Shown here one piece after another: positions 1 to 6,277 of a DNA stretch of 13,330 nt. The stretch is taken from assembly GCA_001067655.1 (NCBI GenBank), contig JUNU01000156.1:1-13330 (forward strand), read 5' to 3'. Each line of letters starts with the position of its first letter. Position 1 is the stretch's first letter. A model generated the notes under the pieces. The model saw only the letters and a list, made by a program, of their open reading frames with translations, was not told the DNA's origin and did no database searches. The position numbers and the translations under genes were made by a program. The stretch comes from Neisseria lactamica (lineage in GTDB: Bacteria > Pseudomonadota > Gammaproteobacteria > Burkholderiales > Neisseriaceae).

Positions 1-51
1 GTACTGTCTGCGGCTTCGTCGCCTTGTCCTGATTTTTGTTAATCCACTATA
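1..51. mobile_element. Correia repeat enclosed element (CREE), right end, cut by the window edge
   Basis: The bases from GTACTGTCTGCGGCTTCGTC through the terminal TTGTTAATCCACTATA match, from memory, the internal segment and terminal inverted repeat of the neisserial Correia element, a non-autonomous MITE of roughly 100-150 bp with about 26-bp terminal repeats that inserts at TA. The element ends at the TA of base 51, and its other end lies to the left of the window. It sits 86 bases upstream of the hprA start. Correia elements are known to carry outward promoters and sometimes RNase III sites. The identification is by recognition, not alignment. Confidence 0.88.
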
Positions 52-53
52 AC
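24..53 (+). promoter_or_regulatory. possible outward promoter from the Correia end, reading into hprA
   Basis: TTGTCC (24-29) and TATAAC (48-53) are separated by 18 bases, a reasonable sigma-70 arrangement. The -10 hexamer is completed by host bases directly after the element end, as described for Correia promoters. Transcription would start near base 60 and enter hprA at 138. The AT-rich bases 54-137 hold no better competing promoter that I could see. Confidence 0.5.
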
Positions 54-137
54 TATTCTCAACTGCGCCGTATCTTTTGAATATTTTATTCAAAATTAGT
101 TTATTTAAATCATTATTTTATTTTTGATAGGTAAAAT

Positions 138-1088
138 ATGAATCCACTGTGCATTGCCGTTCTCGACCGCGACACGCTTGCCGACCGTCCGTTTGACTTT
201 GATTTTCCGCATACTTTAAGCAGCTATGGTTCGACTGAGGCGCATCAGACCGCCGAGCGCATACAGGGCGCGGACATCATCATTACCAACAAAGTCGTGA
301 TTTCCGCCGAACACATCGCCGCTAACCCGCAGCTCAAACTGATTGCGCTAGCCGCGACGGGCGTCAACAATGTTGACCTTGCTGCCGCCAAGCAAGCGGG
401 CGTGAGCGTGTGCAACATCCGCGCTTACGGCAATGAATCCGTGGCGGAACACGCGTTTATGATGATGATTACCCTGATGCGCAACCTGCCTGCCTATCAG
501 CGAGACGTTGCAGCAGGCTTGTGGGAAAACTCGCCGTTTTTCTGCCACCTCGGCGCACCGATGCGCGATTTAAACGGTAAAACACTGGCGATTTTCGGTC
601 GCGGCAACATCGGACAGACGCTGGCAACTTATGCACAGGCGTTCAAAATGAAGGTCGTGTTTGTCGAACACAAACACGCCGAAACCGTCCGCGACGGCTA
701 CGTTTCCTTTGACGAAGCCGTCCGCACTGCCGACGCGCTGTCGCTGCATTGCCCGCTCACGCCGGAAACGGCAAACATGATAGGCGAAGCCGAGTTGCAA
801 CAGATGAAGCCCGGCGCCATCCTCATCAACTGCGGGCGCGGCGGCTTGGTTGATGAAGCCGCTTTGGTTGCGGCGTTGAAATACGGCCAAATCGGCGGGG
901 CAGGTTTTGACGTGTTAACACAAGAGCCGCCGCGCGACGGCAACCCTCTGCTGAAAGCTCGACTGCCCAACCTCATTGTCACGCCACACATTGCATGGGC
1001 AAGCCAAGAGGCCGCCAACCGTCTGTTTGACATCCTTGTGGACAACATCAACCGCTTCGTCGCAGGCAATCCGCAGAATCTGGTTTGA
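138..1088 (+). CDS. hprA: D-2-hydroxyacid dehydrogenase, probable glycerate (hydroxypyruvate) dehydrogenase
   Basis: This 316-residue cytoplasmic protein belongs to the NAD-dependent D-isomer 2-hydroxyacid dehydrogenases. These enzymes reduce 2-keto acids such as hydroxypyruvate or glyoxylate to D-hydroxy acids, or run the reverse reaction. The Rossmann motif GRGNIG is at residues 154-159. An acidic residue (E177) follows the second strand, which favours NAD over NADP. The usual catalytic triad is in place: R234 in CGRGGLVDE, E263 in TQEPP and H284 in TPHIAWAS. The length is normal for the family. The start at 138 has a weak AGG about 8 bases upstream. The gene stands alone, behind a Correia element and ahead of a strong DUS hairpin at 1131. 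The family assignment is firm. The exact substrate is inferred, because glyoxylate, hydroxypyruvate and other keto-acid reductases look alike. Confidence 0.9.
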   Translation: MNPLCIAVLDRDTLADRPFDFDFPHTLSSYGSTEAHQTAERIQGADIIITNKVVISAEHIAANPQLKLIALAATGVNNVDLAAAKQAGVSVCNIRAYGNESVAEHAFMMMITLMRNLPAYQRDVAAGLWENSPFFCHLGAPMRDLNGKTLAIFGRGNIGQTLATYAQAFKMKVVFVEHKHAETVRDGYVSFDEAVRTADALSLHCPLTPETANMIGEAELQQMKPGAILINCGRGGLVDEAALVAALKYGQIGGAGFDVLTQEPPRDGNPLLKARLPNLIVTPHIAWASQEAANRLFDILVDNINRFVAGNPQNLV

Positions 1089-1130
1089 TGCCGATAACCC
1101 TAGTCCTGTTGATAATTTTGTGAACAATTT

Positions 1131-1164
1131 AAAAGGTCGTCTGAAAATTTTCAGACGACCTTTT
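1131..1164. terminator. DUS-pair hairpin, terminator of hprA
   Basis: This is a perfect 34-bp palindrome: AAAAGGTCGTCTGAAAA (1131-1147) followed directly by its complement, then more T residues. It contains two opposed DUS copies (1134-1145 and 1150-1161). It lies 43 bases after the hprA stop. The A and T tracts on both sides make it suited to rho-independent termination in either direction. The region 1165-1284, between this hairpin and the next, is AT-rich and shows no gene. Confidence 0.85.
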
Positions 1165-1284
1165 TGTATATTGATATTTTTCAATGAATTAGGTTTAATT
1201 TGATTAAATTGGAGCAAAGTTTGAATTGTGGGTAAGTTGTGAGCAATCCGTGGATTTTATTAAAAACCGATGTTTTGAAACGGC

Positions 1285-1327
1285 AAAGGTCGTCTGAAAC
1301 CTGAATCTTGGTTTTCAGACGACCTTT
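1285..1327. terminator. DUS-pair hairpin, terminator of mnmE
   Basis: Inverted DUS copies at 1287-1298 and 1314-1325 form a stem of about 15 bp (1285-1299 with 1313-1327) and a short loop that includes a CC/GG extension with one bulge. It starts 23 bases beyond the mnmE stop on the minus strand. It is the second DUS hairpin between the convergent hprA and mnmE genes. The T tail on the mnmE side is short, so termination may be weaker than at the 1131 hairpin. Confidence 0.7.
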
Positions 1328-1349
1328 CGCATATGGATAAGGTTTAATC

Positions 1350-2714
1350 TTATTTGCCGATGCAGAAACGCGAGAAAATCACGCCCAGCAAATCGTCGGC
1401 GGTGAATTCGCCGGTGATTTCGCTGCACGCGTTTTGGGCGAGGCGCAGGTGTTCGGCGAAAAGTTCGATTTGGTTGTTGTCGCAGAGGGCGGCATTTTCC
1501 AGCTCGGCTTCGGCTTCGTGTAAGGCGTTGAGGTGGCGGCTGCGGGCGAGGAACAGGCTTTCGCTTTCGCCCTGCCAGCCGACTTCCTGCAACAGCGCGT
1601 GTTTGAGCAAGTCGAGACCTGCGCCGGTTTTGGCGGACAGACTGATGACGGTGTTCGCGCCGGTTTGCGCGAGGCCGTCTGAACGGACGGCGACGGGTTC
1701 GCCGGTCAGGTCGGCTTTGTTGTGGATTTCGATTTTTTTCAAACCTTCGGGCAGGCTGTTCAAAATGGCTTGGGTTTTGGCGTTCACGCCTTCGCGCGGG
1801 TCAATCAGAATCAGGGCGACATCGGCTTCGGCGACGGCTTTGCGGCTGCGCTCGATGCCGATTTGTTCGACTACGTCGTCGGTTTCGCGCAGGCCGGCGG
1901 TGTCGATGATGTGGACGGGCACGCCGTCGAGGGTGATTTGTTCGCGCACGGTGTCGCGGGTGGTGCCGGCGATGTCGGTTACGATGGCGATGTCGTCGCC
2001 CGCCAAGGCGTTGAGCAGGCTGGATTTGCCGACGTTGGGCGCGCCGACGAGGACGACGTTCATGCCTTCGCGCAAAATCGCGCCTTGTTCCGCGCTGGCG
2101 AGGACGGTTTTCAGACGACCTTGCAGGGCTTGGAGCTTGCCGCGCGCGTTGGCGGCTTCGAGAAAATCGATGTCTTCTTCGGGGAAGTCGAGCGTGGCTT
2201 CGACCAACATCCGCAGGGTAATAAGGTCGTCCACCAGCTCGTGGATGTGTTGTGAAAACGCGCCTTTAAGCGAACGCAACGCCATGCGTGCGGCGGATTT
2301 GCTGGAGGCGTCGATGAGGTCGGCGACGCTTTCGGCTTGGGCAAGGTCGAGTTTGTTGTTGAGGAAGGCGCGTTTGGTAAATTCGCCCGGCTCCGCCATA
2401 CGCGCGCCCAGTTCGAGGCAGCGCGAGAGCAGCATGTCTATCACGACGGGGCCGCCGTGTCCCTGCAATTCAATCACATCTTCGCCGGTAAAGCTGGCGG
2501 GGGCGGCGAAGTAGAGCAGGATGCCGTTGTCTATCGGCTGCCCGTCGCCGCCGAGAAAGTCGGTGTAAAGCGCGGTGCGCGGTTTGGGCGTTTTGCCGCC
2601 GCAGAGGGTTTGCGCCAAAGGCAGCAGGTTTTTGCCGGAAAGGCGGATAACGCCGACGCCGCCGCGTCCGGGTGCGGTGGCGATGGCGGCGATGGTGGGT
2701 TGGGATGCGGACAT
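1350..2714 (-). CDS. mnmE: tRNA modification GTPase MnmE
   Basis: MnmE works with MnmG to install the (carboxymethyl)aminomethyl group on the wobble uridine (U34) of certain tRNAs. It is a cytoplasmic dimeric GTPase. The 454-residue length is standard. The N-terminal folate-binding domain begins with TIAAIATAPGRGGVGVIRLSG. The GTPase domain, inserted in the helical domain, shows G1 GAPNVGKSS at 224-232, G2 GTTRD at 250-254, G3 DTAGL at 271-275, G4 NKAD at 332-335 and G5 SAK at 360-362. The protein ends in the catalytic CIGK (451-454). No key residue is missing. The ATG at 2714 fits the family N-terminus, with only a weak GAG ribosome site in front. A perfect TATAAT lies about 33 bases upstream. 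The gene carries an internal DUS whose gene-strand copy encodes GRLK. Confidence 0.98.
   Translation of the reverse strand: MSASQPTIAAIATAPGRGGVGVIRLSGKNLLPLAQTLCGGKTPKPRTALYTDFLGGDGQPIDNGILLYFAAPASFTGEDVIELQGHGGPVVIDMLLSRCLELGARMAEPGEFTKRAFLNNKLDLAQAESVADLIDASSKSAARMALRSLKGAFSQHIHELVDDLITLRMLVEATLDFPEEDIDFLEAANARGKLQALQGRLKTVLASAEQGAILREGMNVVLVGAPNVGKSSLLNALAGDDIAIVTDIAGTTRDTVREQITLDGVPVHIIDTAGLRETDDVVEQIGIERSRKAVAEADVALILIDPREGVNAKTQAILNSLPEGLKKIEIHNKADLTGEPVAVRSDGLAQTGANTVISLSAKTGAGLDLLKHALLQEVGWQGESESLFLARSRHLNALHEAEAELENAALCDNNQIELFAEHLRLAQNACSEITGEFTADDLLGVIFSRFCIGK
2110..2121 (-). other. DNA uptake sequence inside mnmE
   Basis: TTCAGACGACCT on the plus strand is the complement of the 12-mer AG-mucDUS. 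It lies in coding sequence, where the gene strand reads through residues GRLKT near position 199-203 of MnmE. It has no inverted partner nearby, so it acts as an uptake signal only and not as a terminator. Confidence 0.9.
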
Positions 2715-2746
2715 GGCTGGCTCGTATCGGGAATTTAATGGACGGT

Positions 2747-2752
2747 ATTATA
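2747..2752 (-). promoter_or_regulatory. -10 element of a likely mnmE promoter
   Basis: ATTATA on the plus strand reads TATAAT on the mnmE strand, a perfect -10 hexamer placed about 33 bases before the start codon, so the leader would be about 25 bases. No good -35 hexamer lies at 16-18 bases spacing. The position where it would sit overlaps the edge of the DUS hairpin at 2771. Confidence 0.45.
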
Positions 2753-2770
2753 TAGTGATTTCACGATGAT

Positions 2771-2814
2771 AAAGGTCGTCTGAAAACCTTGATGTCGGTT
2801 TTCAGACGACCTTT
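2771..2814. terminator. DUS-pair hairpin, terminator of the 91-codon gene
   Basis: An 18-bp perfect stem (2771-2788 with 2797-2814) closes an 8-base loop and contains two opposed DUS copies (2773-2784 and 2801-2812). It lies 29 bases after the stop of the minus-strand gene at 2844 and before the mnmE promoter. It therefore probably makes mnmE a separate transcription unit. Confidence 0.82.
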
Positions 2815-2843
2815 TTGTCTTTTTCTTCAATGAGTCGGAAGGA

Positions 2844-3119
2844 TTAACGTTTTTTCTTGGCGGTTTTCTTTTCGGCGGCGGCAAGGCGCATGGCGACGAA
2901 TTCGACCATCAGCTCTTTTTTCGTCCAGAAGAAGTTTTTCATTTTTTCCAGAGAATAGATTTTGCGAACCATCATGGGCAGGCCGGCATGGATGATGGCG
3001 GCGACTTCGCCGTTGCTGGTTTCGTCCGCCATGGCGGTTTTGAGGTCGGTTTGGTTGGCGGCGAGGTAGTCGCCGAGTTGTTTTTGAACGCTGGTGCTGA
3101 TTTCAAATTGCTTAATCAT
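2844..3119 (-). CDS. conserved-looking hypothetical protein, 91 residues, basic C-terminus
   Basis: I do not recognise this protein. It has 91 residues, no signal peptide and no membrane segment. The N-terminal two thirds look helical, with an acidic-polar stretch (DLKTAMADETSNGE), then a hydrophobic patch (AAIIHAGLPMMVRKIYSL) and aromatic residues in NFFWTKKEL. The last 15 residues, AAAEKKTAKKKR at the end, are strongly basic, which could mean nucleic acid or membrane-surface contact, but this is inference. The start is supported by a GGAAAG ribosome site about 5-8 bases upstream on the minus strand. It is followed by its own DUS terminator and faces hemJ across a 223-base divergent gap. Codon use resembles the neighbours. 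I consider it a real gene because of the ribosome site, the clean start and its insulation by a terminator. Confidence 0.75.
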   Translation of the reverse strand: MIKQFEISTSVQKQLGDYLAANQTDLKTAMADETSNGEVAAIIHAGLPMMVRKIYSLEKMKNFFWTKKELMVEFVAMRLAAAEKKTAKKKR

Positions 3120-3329
3120 GTTTTCTTTCCGTTTTGTGTTTGTTCCGCGAGGTCTGGCGGCTATTAGTTTTAATTACATGCGCATTTTAACAAAGTTTAA
3201 TCTTATTGCATATCAACTGTGCGAAATTATGACGTAATTTACAATTTTTCGGGCGTAAAACAGACAGTTGTTGACATAAAGAAAACAGCCGCTGCGGTTT
3301 GGCGGGTAAAATATGCGCTTTCGAGCGTG

Positions 3330-3341
3330 AGGTCGTCTGAA
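3330..3341 (+). promoter_or_regulatory. DNA uptake sequence overlapping the hemJ ribosome binding site
   Basis: AGGTCGTCTGAA ends one base before the hemJ ATG at 3343. The only Shine-Dalgarno-like string near the start is GAGG at 3329-3332, which includes the first bases of the DUS, about 10 bases before the ATG. There is no inverted partner. One 12-mer therefore seems to serve as uptake signal and as translation start region. Confidence 0.7.
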
Positions 3342-3342
3342 A

Positions 3343-3768
3343 ATGTATTTGTGGTTTAAACTATTTCATGTGTTTTTGGTCATTTCGTGGTTCGCCGGGC
3401 TGTTTTATTTGCCGCGGATTTTTGTGAATCTGGCGCAGGTCGAAGTGGCGGAGCAGCCGGTGGAATATGAGCGGCTCTCGGCGATGTCGCGGCGGCTGTA
3501 TAAGTTTATGTCGCCGTTGGGCTTCGGGACGCTGGTGTTCGGTATTTTGATTCCGTTTGTTACAGGTTGGTGGGGGCAGGGCTGGCTGCATGTGAAGCTG
3601 TTGATGGGATTGCTGCTTTTGGCTTATCAATTTTATTGCGGCGCGCTGCTTCGCGGCTTTGAGGAAAAACGCAATACGCATTCGCACAAGTGGTACAGGG
3701 TGTTTAACGAAGTGCCTGTATTGATGATGGTCGTCGCCTTGTATATGGTGGTGTTCAAGCCGTTTTGA
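3343..3768 (+). CDS. hemJ: protoporphyrinogen IX oxidase, HemJ family
   Basis: HemJ oxidises protoporphyrinogen IX to protoporphyrin IX, the penultimate step of haem synthesis, in the inner membrane. The 141-residue length fits the family. About four hydrophobic segments can be seen, near residues 5-24, 57-76, 84-103 and 123-139. The family marks are FHVFLVISWFAGLFYLPRIF with His9, the RRLYKFMSPLG region (Arg50/51), WLHVKLLMG with Lys85, and the C-terminal FNEVPVLMMV...VVFKPF. His, Arg and Lys at these places are the conserved functional residues of the family. The start directly follows a DUS (bases 3330-3341) that carries the only visible ribosome site. A CYTH-domain gene follows 63 bases later on the same strand and may share its transcript. 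The name UPF0093 was used earlier for this family. Confidence 0.93.
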   Translation: MYLWFKLFHVFLVISWFAGLFYLPRIFVNLAQVEVAEQPVEYERLSAMSRRLYKFMSPLGFGTLVFGILIPFVTGWWGQGWLHVKLLMGLLLLAYQFYCGALLRGFEEKRNTHSHKWYRVFNEVPVLMMVVALYMVVFKPF

Positions 3769-3796
3769 TGCGTTTGTGAAACTGGCAAAACCCGTT

Positions 3797-3808
3797 TTCA
3801 GACGACCT
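3797..3808 (-). other. single DNA uptake sequence between hemJ and the CYTH gene
   Basis: TTCAGACGACCT followed by TCTTTTAT lies 28 bases after the hemJ stop. Only a 5-bp AAAAC/GTTTT inverted repeat sits beside it, so unlike the paired copies it is a poor terminator. This leaves room for co-transcription of hemJ and the next gene. Confidence 0.85.
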
Positions 3809-3831
3809 TCTTTTATATTGGAATCAAACAG

Positions 3832-4296
3832 ATGACTATTGAAATCGAACGCCGCTTCCTGTTGAAAAACGATGATTGGAAGCGCGAAGCCTCTGCGCCG
3901 CAGGTGTTGCAACAGGGCTATTTGAGCGTGGAAAAAGAGCGCACCATCCGCGTGCGCATTATTGACGACAAGGCTTGGCTGACTTTGAAAGGCTATATTT
4001 CAGATGTCAGCCGCAGCGAGTTTGAATACGAAATTCCTTTGGCGCACGCGCAGCAGATGATGGAGACGATGTGTCCGTTTAAGATGGAAAAACACCGTTA
4101 TCGGGTGGAATTTAAGGGCTTTGTGTTTGAAATCGACGAGTATTTTGGCGACAACGCGCCTTTGGTGGTGGCGGAACTCGAGCTGCCTGCGGAAGATACG
4201 CCGTTTGAAAAACCGGACTGGCTGGGCGCAGAGATTACGTCGGAAGGGAAATTTACCAATGCGTATTTGAGCAAGCATCCTTATTCGACTTGGTAG
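3832..4296 (+). CDS. CYTH domain protein, probable inorganic triphosphatase
   Basis: CYTH (triphosphate tunnel metalloenzyme) proteins hydrolyse triphosphate substrates in an eight-stranded tunnel with metal bound by acidic residues. This is the short single-domain form, 154 residues. It shows the N-terminal motif EIERRF (residues 4-9), TIRVRI at 38-43, AWLTLKG at 48-54, the acidic strand EFEYEIP at 63-69, KHRYRVEF at 87-94, FEIDEYFG at 99-106 and AELEL at 114-118. The last two hold metal-binding acids. The signature ExExK appears as E4-x-E6-x-R8, with arginine in place of lysine. A GGAA ribosome site lies 8 bases before the ATG. Small bacterial members usually prefer tripolyphosphate. A thiamine triphosphatase role is possible, and the sequence does not decide between them. 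It follows hemJ closely but has no obvious link to haem synthesis. Confidence 0.88.
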   Translation: MTIEIERRFLLKNDDWKREASAPQVLQQGYLSVEKERTIRVRIIDDKAWLTLKGYISDVSRSEFEYEIPLAHAQQMMETMCPFKMEKHRYRVEFKGFVFEIDEYFGDNAPLVVAELELPAEDTPFEKPDWLGAEITSEGKFTNAYLSKHPYSTW

Positions 4297-4341
4297 GCGG
4301 GTTCGGGAACAACGGCACGCCGCTGATACTGGTCGCGGATT

Positions 4342-4431
4342 GTAGCGTGGGCTTTGCCCGCGGAAAACGGCTTGGTTGATTGCTCAATTCAGGATTTTGA
4401 TCGGCAGATTCGCGGGCGAAGCCCACGCTAC
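4342..4431. repeat. inverted repeat, 21-bp arms, 48-base spacer
   Basis: GTAGCGTGGGCTTTGCCCGC begins the left arm (4342-4362). The right arm (4411-4431) is its reverse complement apart from one base, which would be a G-U pair in RNA. Each arm is also a small hairpin on its own (GGGC-TTT-GCCC on the left, GGGC-GAA-GCCC on the right). It lies in the 279-base gap between the convergent CYTH gene and folA, beside a DUS palindrome. Its form suggests a dispersed MITE-like or REP-like element of Neisseria. I cannot name the family with certainty. Confidence 0.65.
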
Positions 4432-4475
4432 GGCAGGCTTAATTTAATTCGCTATATCGGCTTGTTTAAGAATCA

Positions 4476-4513
4476 AAAAGGTCGTCTGAAAACCGGTTTT
4501 CAGACGACCTTTT
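4476..4513. terminator. perfect DUS palindrome, terminator of folA and the CYTH gene
   Basis: This is a 38-bp perfect palindrome with 19-bp arms (4476-4494 and 4495-4513) that meet at ACCGGT and hold opposed DUS copies at 4479-4490 and 4499-4510. A tract precedes it and T tract follows, so it can terminate transcription from either side. It lies 62 bases after the folA stop on the minus strand. Confidence 0.85.
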
Positions 4514-4575
4514 CTGATTTTATTGATTCATCGCATCGCTGGCGGACGGTTTGACGGCAAACCGCCTGTTTTTGC

Positions 4576-5064
4576 TTATCGGATGCGGGTGTAATGGACG
4601 AATGCGTAGCTTGTGCCGTTGGCGGAGGTGTGGGTTTCGCGGGCGGCTTCGTGCCATTCTGACGGCGAAAATTCGGGGAAAAACGCATCGCCTTCAACGC
4701 TCAATGCCACTTCGGTAATCCGTAAATCGCTGGCGAGCGGCAGGGCTTGGGCATAGATTTGTGCGCCGCCCATGATGATGATTTCTTCCGCAGCGGCACA
4801 TAATGCCAAAGCCTCTTCAAGGCTGCCGACGGTTTCTGCGCCTTCTGCCGGATAATCTGCCTGACGGCTGATGACGATATTGCGGCGGCCGGGCAGCGGC
4901 TTGCGGGGCAGGGATTCCCAAGTTTTCCGCCCCATCACGACGGGTTTGTTGAGGGTATAGGATTTGAAAAATGCGAAGTCTTCGGGTAAGTGCCAAGGCA
5001 TGGTGTTGTTGATGCCTATGCAACGGTCGGGCGCACAGGCGGCAATCAGGGTGATTTTCTGCAT
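4576..5064 (-). CDS. folA: dihydrofolate reductase
   Basis: FolA reduces dihydrofolate to tetrahydrofolate with NADPH and is the target of trimethoprim. I place the start at the ATG at 5064, giving 162 residues, because the protein then begins MQKITLIAACAPDRCIG like other FolA proteins. An in-frame ATG at 5145 would add 27 residues that look like noise. Visible motifs are GINNTMPWHLPEDFAFFK (18-34), with the catalytic acid D29 matching Asp27 of E. coli, VMGRKTWESL (43-52), GRRNIVISR (59-67), the NADPH-binding IIIMGGAQIY (95-104) and VEGDAFFP (123-130). No key residue is absent. F30 stands where E. coli has Leu28, a position that contacts inhibitors. I see no strong ribosome site. The gene is monocistronic, diverges from the degV gene and ends before the DUS palindrome at 4476-4513. 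Confidence 0.97.
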   Translation of the reverse strand: MQKITLIAACAPDRCIGINNTMPWHLPEDFAFFKSYTLNKPVVMGRKTWESLPRKPLPGRRNIVISRQADYPAEGAETVGSLEEALALCAAAEEIIIMGGAQIYAQALPLASDLRITEVALSVEGDAFFPEFSPSEWHEAARETHTSANGTSYAFVHYTRIR

Positions 5065-5321
5065 GGGATAGTCTTTTGATTGGGAAGTAGCTGTATTGTA
5101 AACGATATGTAAACGCCGGTGTTTAAAAGGAGGCGTAAAAACCATATGGCAATGAATGATGACTATTATTTTAGAATATAGTGTTTAGTTTCAAAATAAT
5201 GTTCAAAACTATTAATATATGGACAAAAATTTACATACCGTTTATCATTAAAATAGACCGCTTAGATGGTCATTTATTAGTTTTGGATTTTGCATTGTTT
5301 TGATGCACAAGGGAGCAGTGT

Positions 5322-6212
5322 ATGACAGGCTCTTATGCCTTATATCGTTGCGCGGTATTGTCCACGTCGAGTGGCTCTTTGTCGGGCATACTTGATCGGG
5401 ACAGCCCGATTCAGATTCTGCATCTGAATGTATTTATGGAACAACAAGAGTTCGCTGACGGACTGGAAATCAGCAATGAAGAATATTGCAATTGGCGCCG
5501 CGAGCATTTGGACAGCGATGTTTCTACAACACCGCCGTCGTCTGAAGATTTATTGAGGACTTTTCAATATTTGGTCGGTCAGGGTTATCACGAAGCCATC
5601 GTGACGACGTTGAGCCACAAATTAAGTGATTCTGCCGATATGGTGCGTCAAGTTGCCGAGCAGGTTCCGCAGTTGAAAGTCCATGTCGTCGATACAGGGA
5701 CATGCTGTATGCCCGAAGGCTTTTTTGCTTTGGAAGCAGACCGCCTGTTGCGCGAAGGAAAAAATCCGACTGAAATCGTTGCCTATCTGGAAAAATTAAA
5801 AGAACGTTGCAACATCATTTTCGGACTGTCCACAATCAAATCCCTGGTCGGCAGCGGCACGATGGCAAGATTGGGTGCTTCGCTGTGCGACTGGTTGGGG
5901 CTGCGCGCCGTATTGCGCTTTTCGAAAGATCAGTTGTGCCGGGTCGAATCCACTTCCGATGACGAAAAAATGTTTGATGTCATCATCGACCAAGTGTTGA
6001 AACTGATGCAAGGCAAAAACAGGGAACAATTTATCCTCGGCGGTCTTTATACGGGCGAACGCGACCGGTATCGGATATTTGCAGAACGCTTCTTCAAGCG
6101 GACCGGTATCTGTTTGGATGACGGCGTCCCCGTATCGCCGGTGGTGGCGGTGCACGTCGGCATCTGCGGCGTCGGCGTCGGCATGGTCGAAAAACTCGAA
6201 GCGGCGGCATAA
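5322..6212 (+). CDS. DegV family protein (probable fatty-acid-binding)
   Basis: DegV proteins bind a single fatty acid between two domains. In Gram-positive bacteria they act as FakB partners that present fatty acids to a kinase, but the role in Neisseria is not known. The 296-residue protein shows VSTTPPSSEDLL at 67-78 (the family's S-x-T-S-x-P-S loop), TTLSHKLSDS at 95-104, VHVVDT at 120-125 and VSPVVAVHVG at 271-280. It has no signal peptide. The N-terminus lacks the usual D-S-T-S-D loop and reads LSTSSGSL instead. A clear AAGGGAG ribosome site (5309-5315) lies 6 bases before the ATG. The 257-base gap from folA is AT-rich. It contains TTTACA and TAAAAT strings at poor spacing and a GACC/GGTC dyad (5256-5271), so I do not call a promoter. 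No FakA-like kinase gene lies in the window. Confidence 0.88.
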   Translation: MTGSYALYRCAVLSTSSGSLSGILDRDSPIQILHLNVFMEQQEFADGLEISNEEYCNWRREHLDSDVSTTPPSSEDLLRTFQYLVGQGYHEAIVTTLSHKLSDSADMVRQVAEQVPQLKVHVVDTGTCCMPEGFFALEADRLLREGKNPTEIVAYLEKLKERCNIIFGLSTIKSLVGSGTMARLGASLCDWLGLRAVLRFSKDQLCRVESTSDDEKMFDVIIDQVLKLMQGKNREQFILGGLYTGERDRYRIFAERFFKRTGICLDDGVPVSPVVAVHVGICGVGVGMVEKLEAAA

Positions 6213-6277
6213 GGAGCAACACCGATCTGCCTGCATTCCTGATGTTTATTAAGCGGCAATTCAACATTGTGTAAATT

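Noticed and set aside
1672..1683. AGGCCGTCTGAA, the AG-DUS dialect, inside mnmE
   Set aside because: It is one mismatch from the local dialect and encodes ordinary MnmE residues (RSDGLA region). A single copy is not evidence of transfer from another dialect.
1354..2514. A 386-codon plus-strand frame over mnmE
   Set aside because: It is antisense to a complete MnmE with all motifs, its product is arginine/serine-rich noise, and it has no ribosome site.
2751..2761. TATAGTGATTT as the start of a second Correia element
   Set aside because: The match to TATAGTGGATTAA stops after eight bases and no internal Correia sequence or opposite end follows.
3271..3312. TTGACA ... TAAAAT as a hemJ promoter
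   Set aside because: The hexamers are 30 bases apart, far beyond the usual 16-18, and no -10 is found at correct spacing from the TTGACA.
5065..5145. N-terminal extension of folA to the ATG at 5145
   Set aside because: The extra 27 residues do not match FolA N-termini, and the family-typical start is the ATG at 5064.
5535..5546. CCGTCGTCTGAA in degV as a DUS
   Set aside because: It matches only 10 of 12 bases and encodes the conserved PPSSED loop, so chance and protein constraint explain it.
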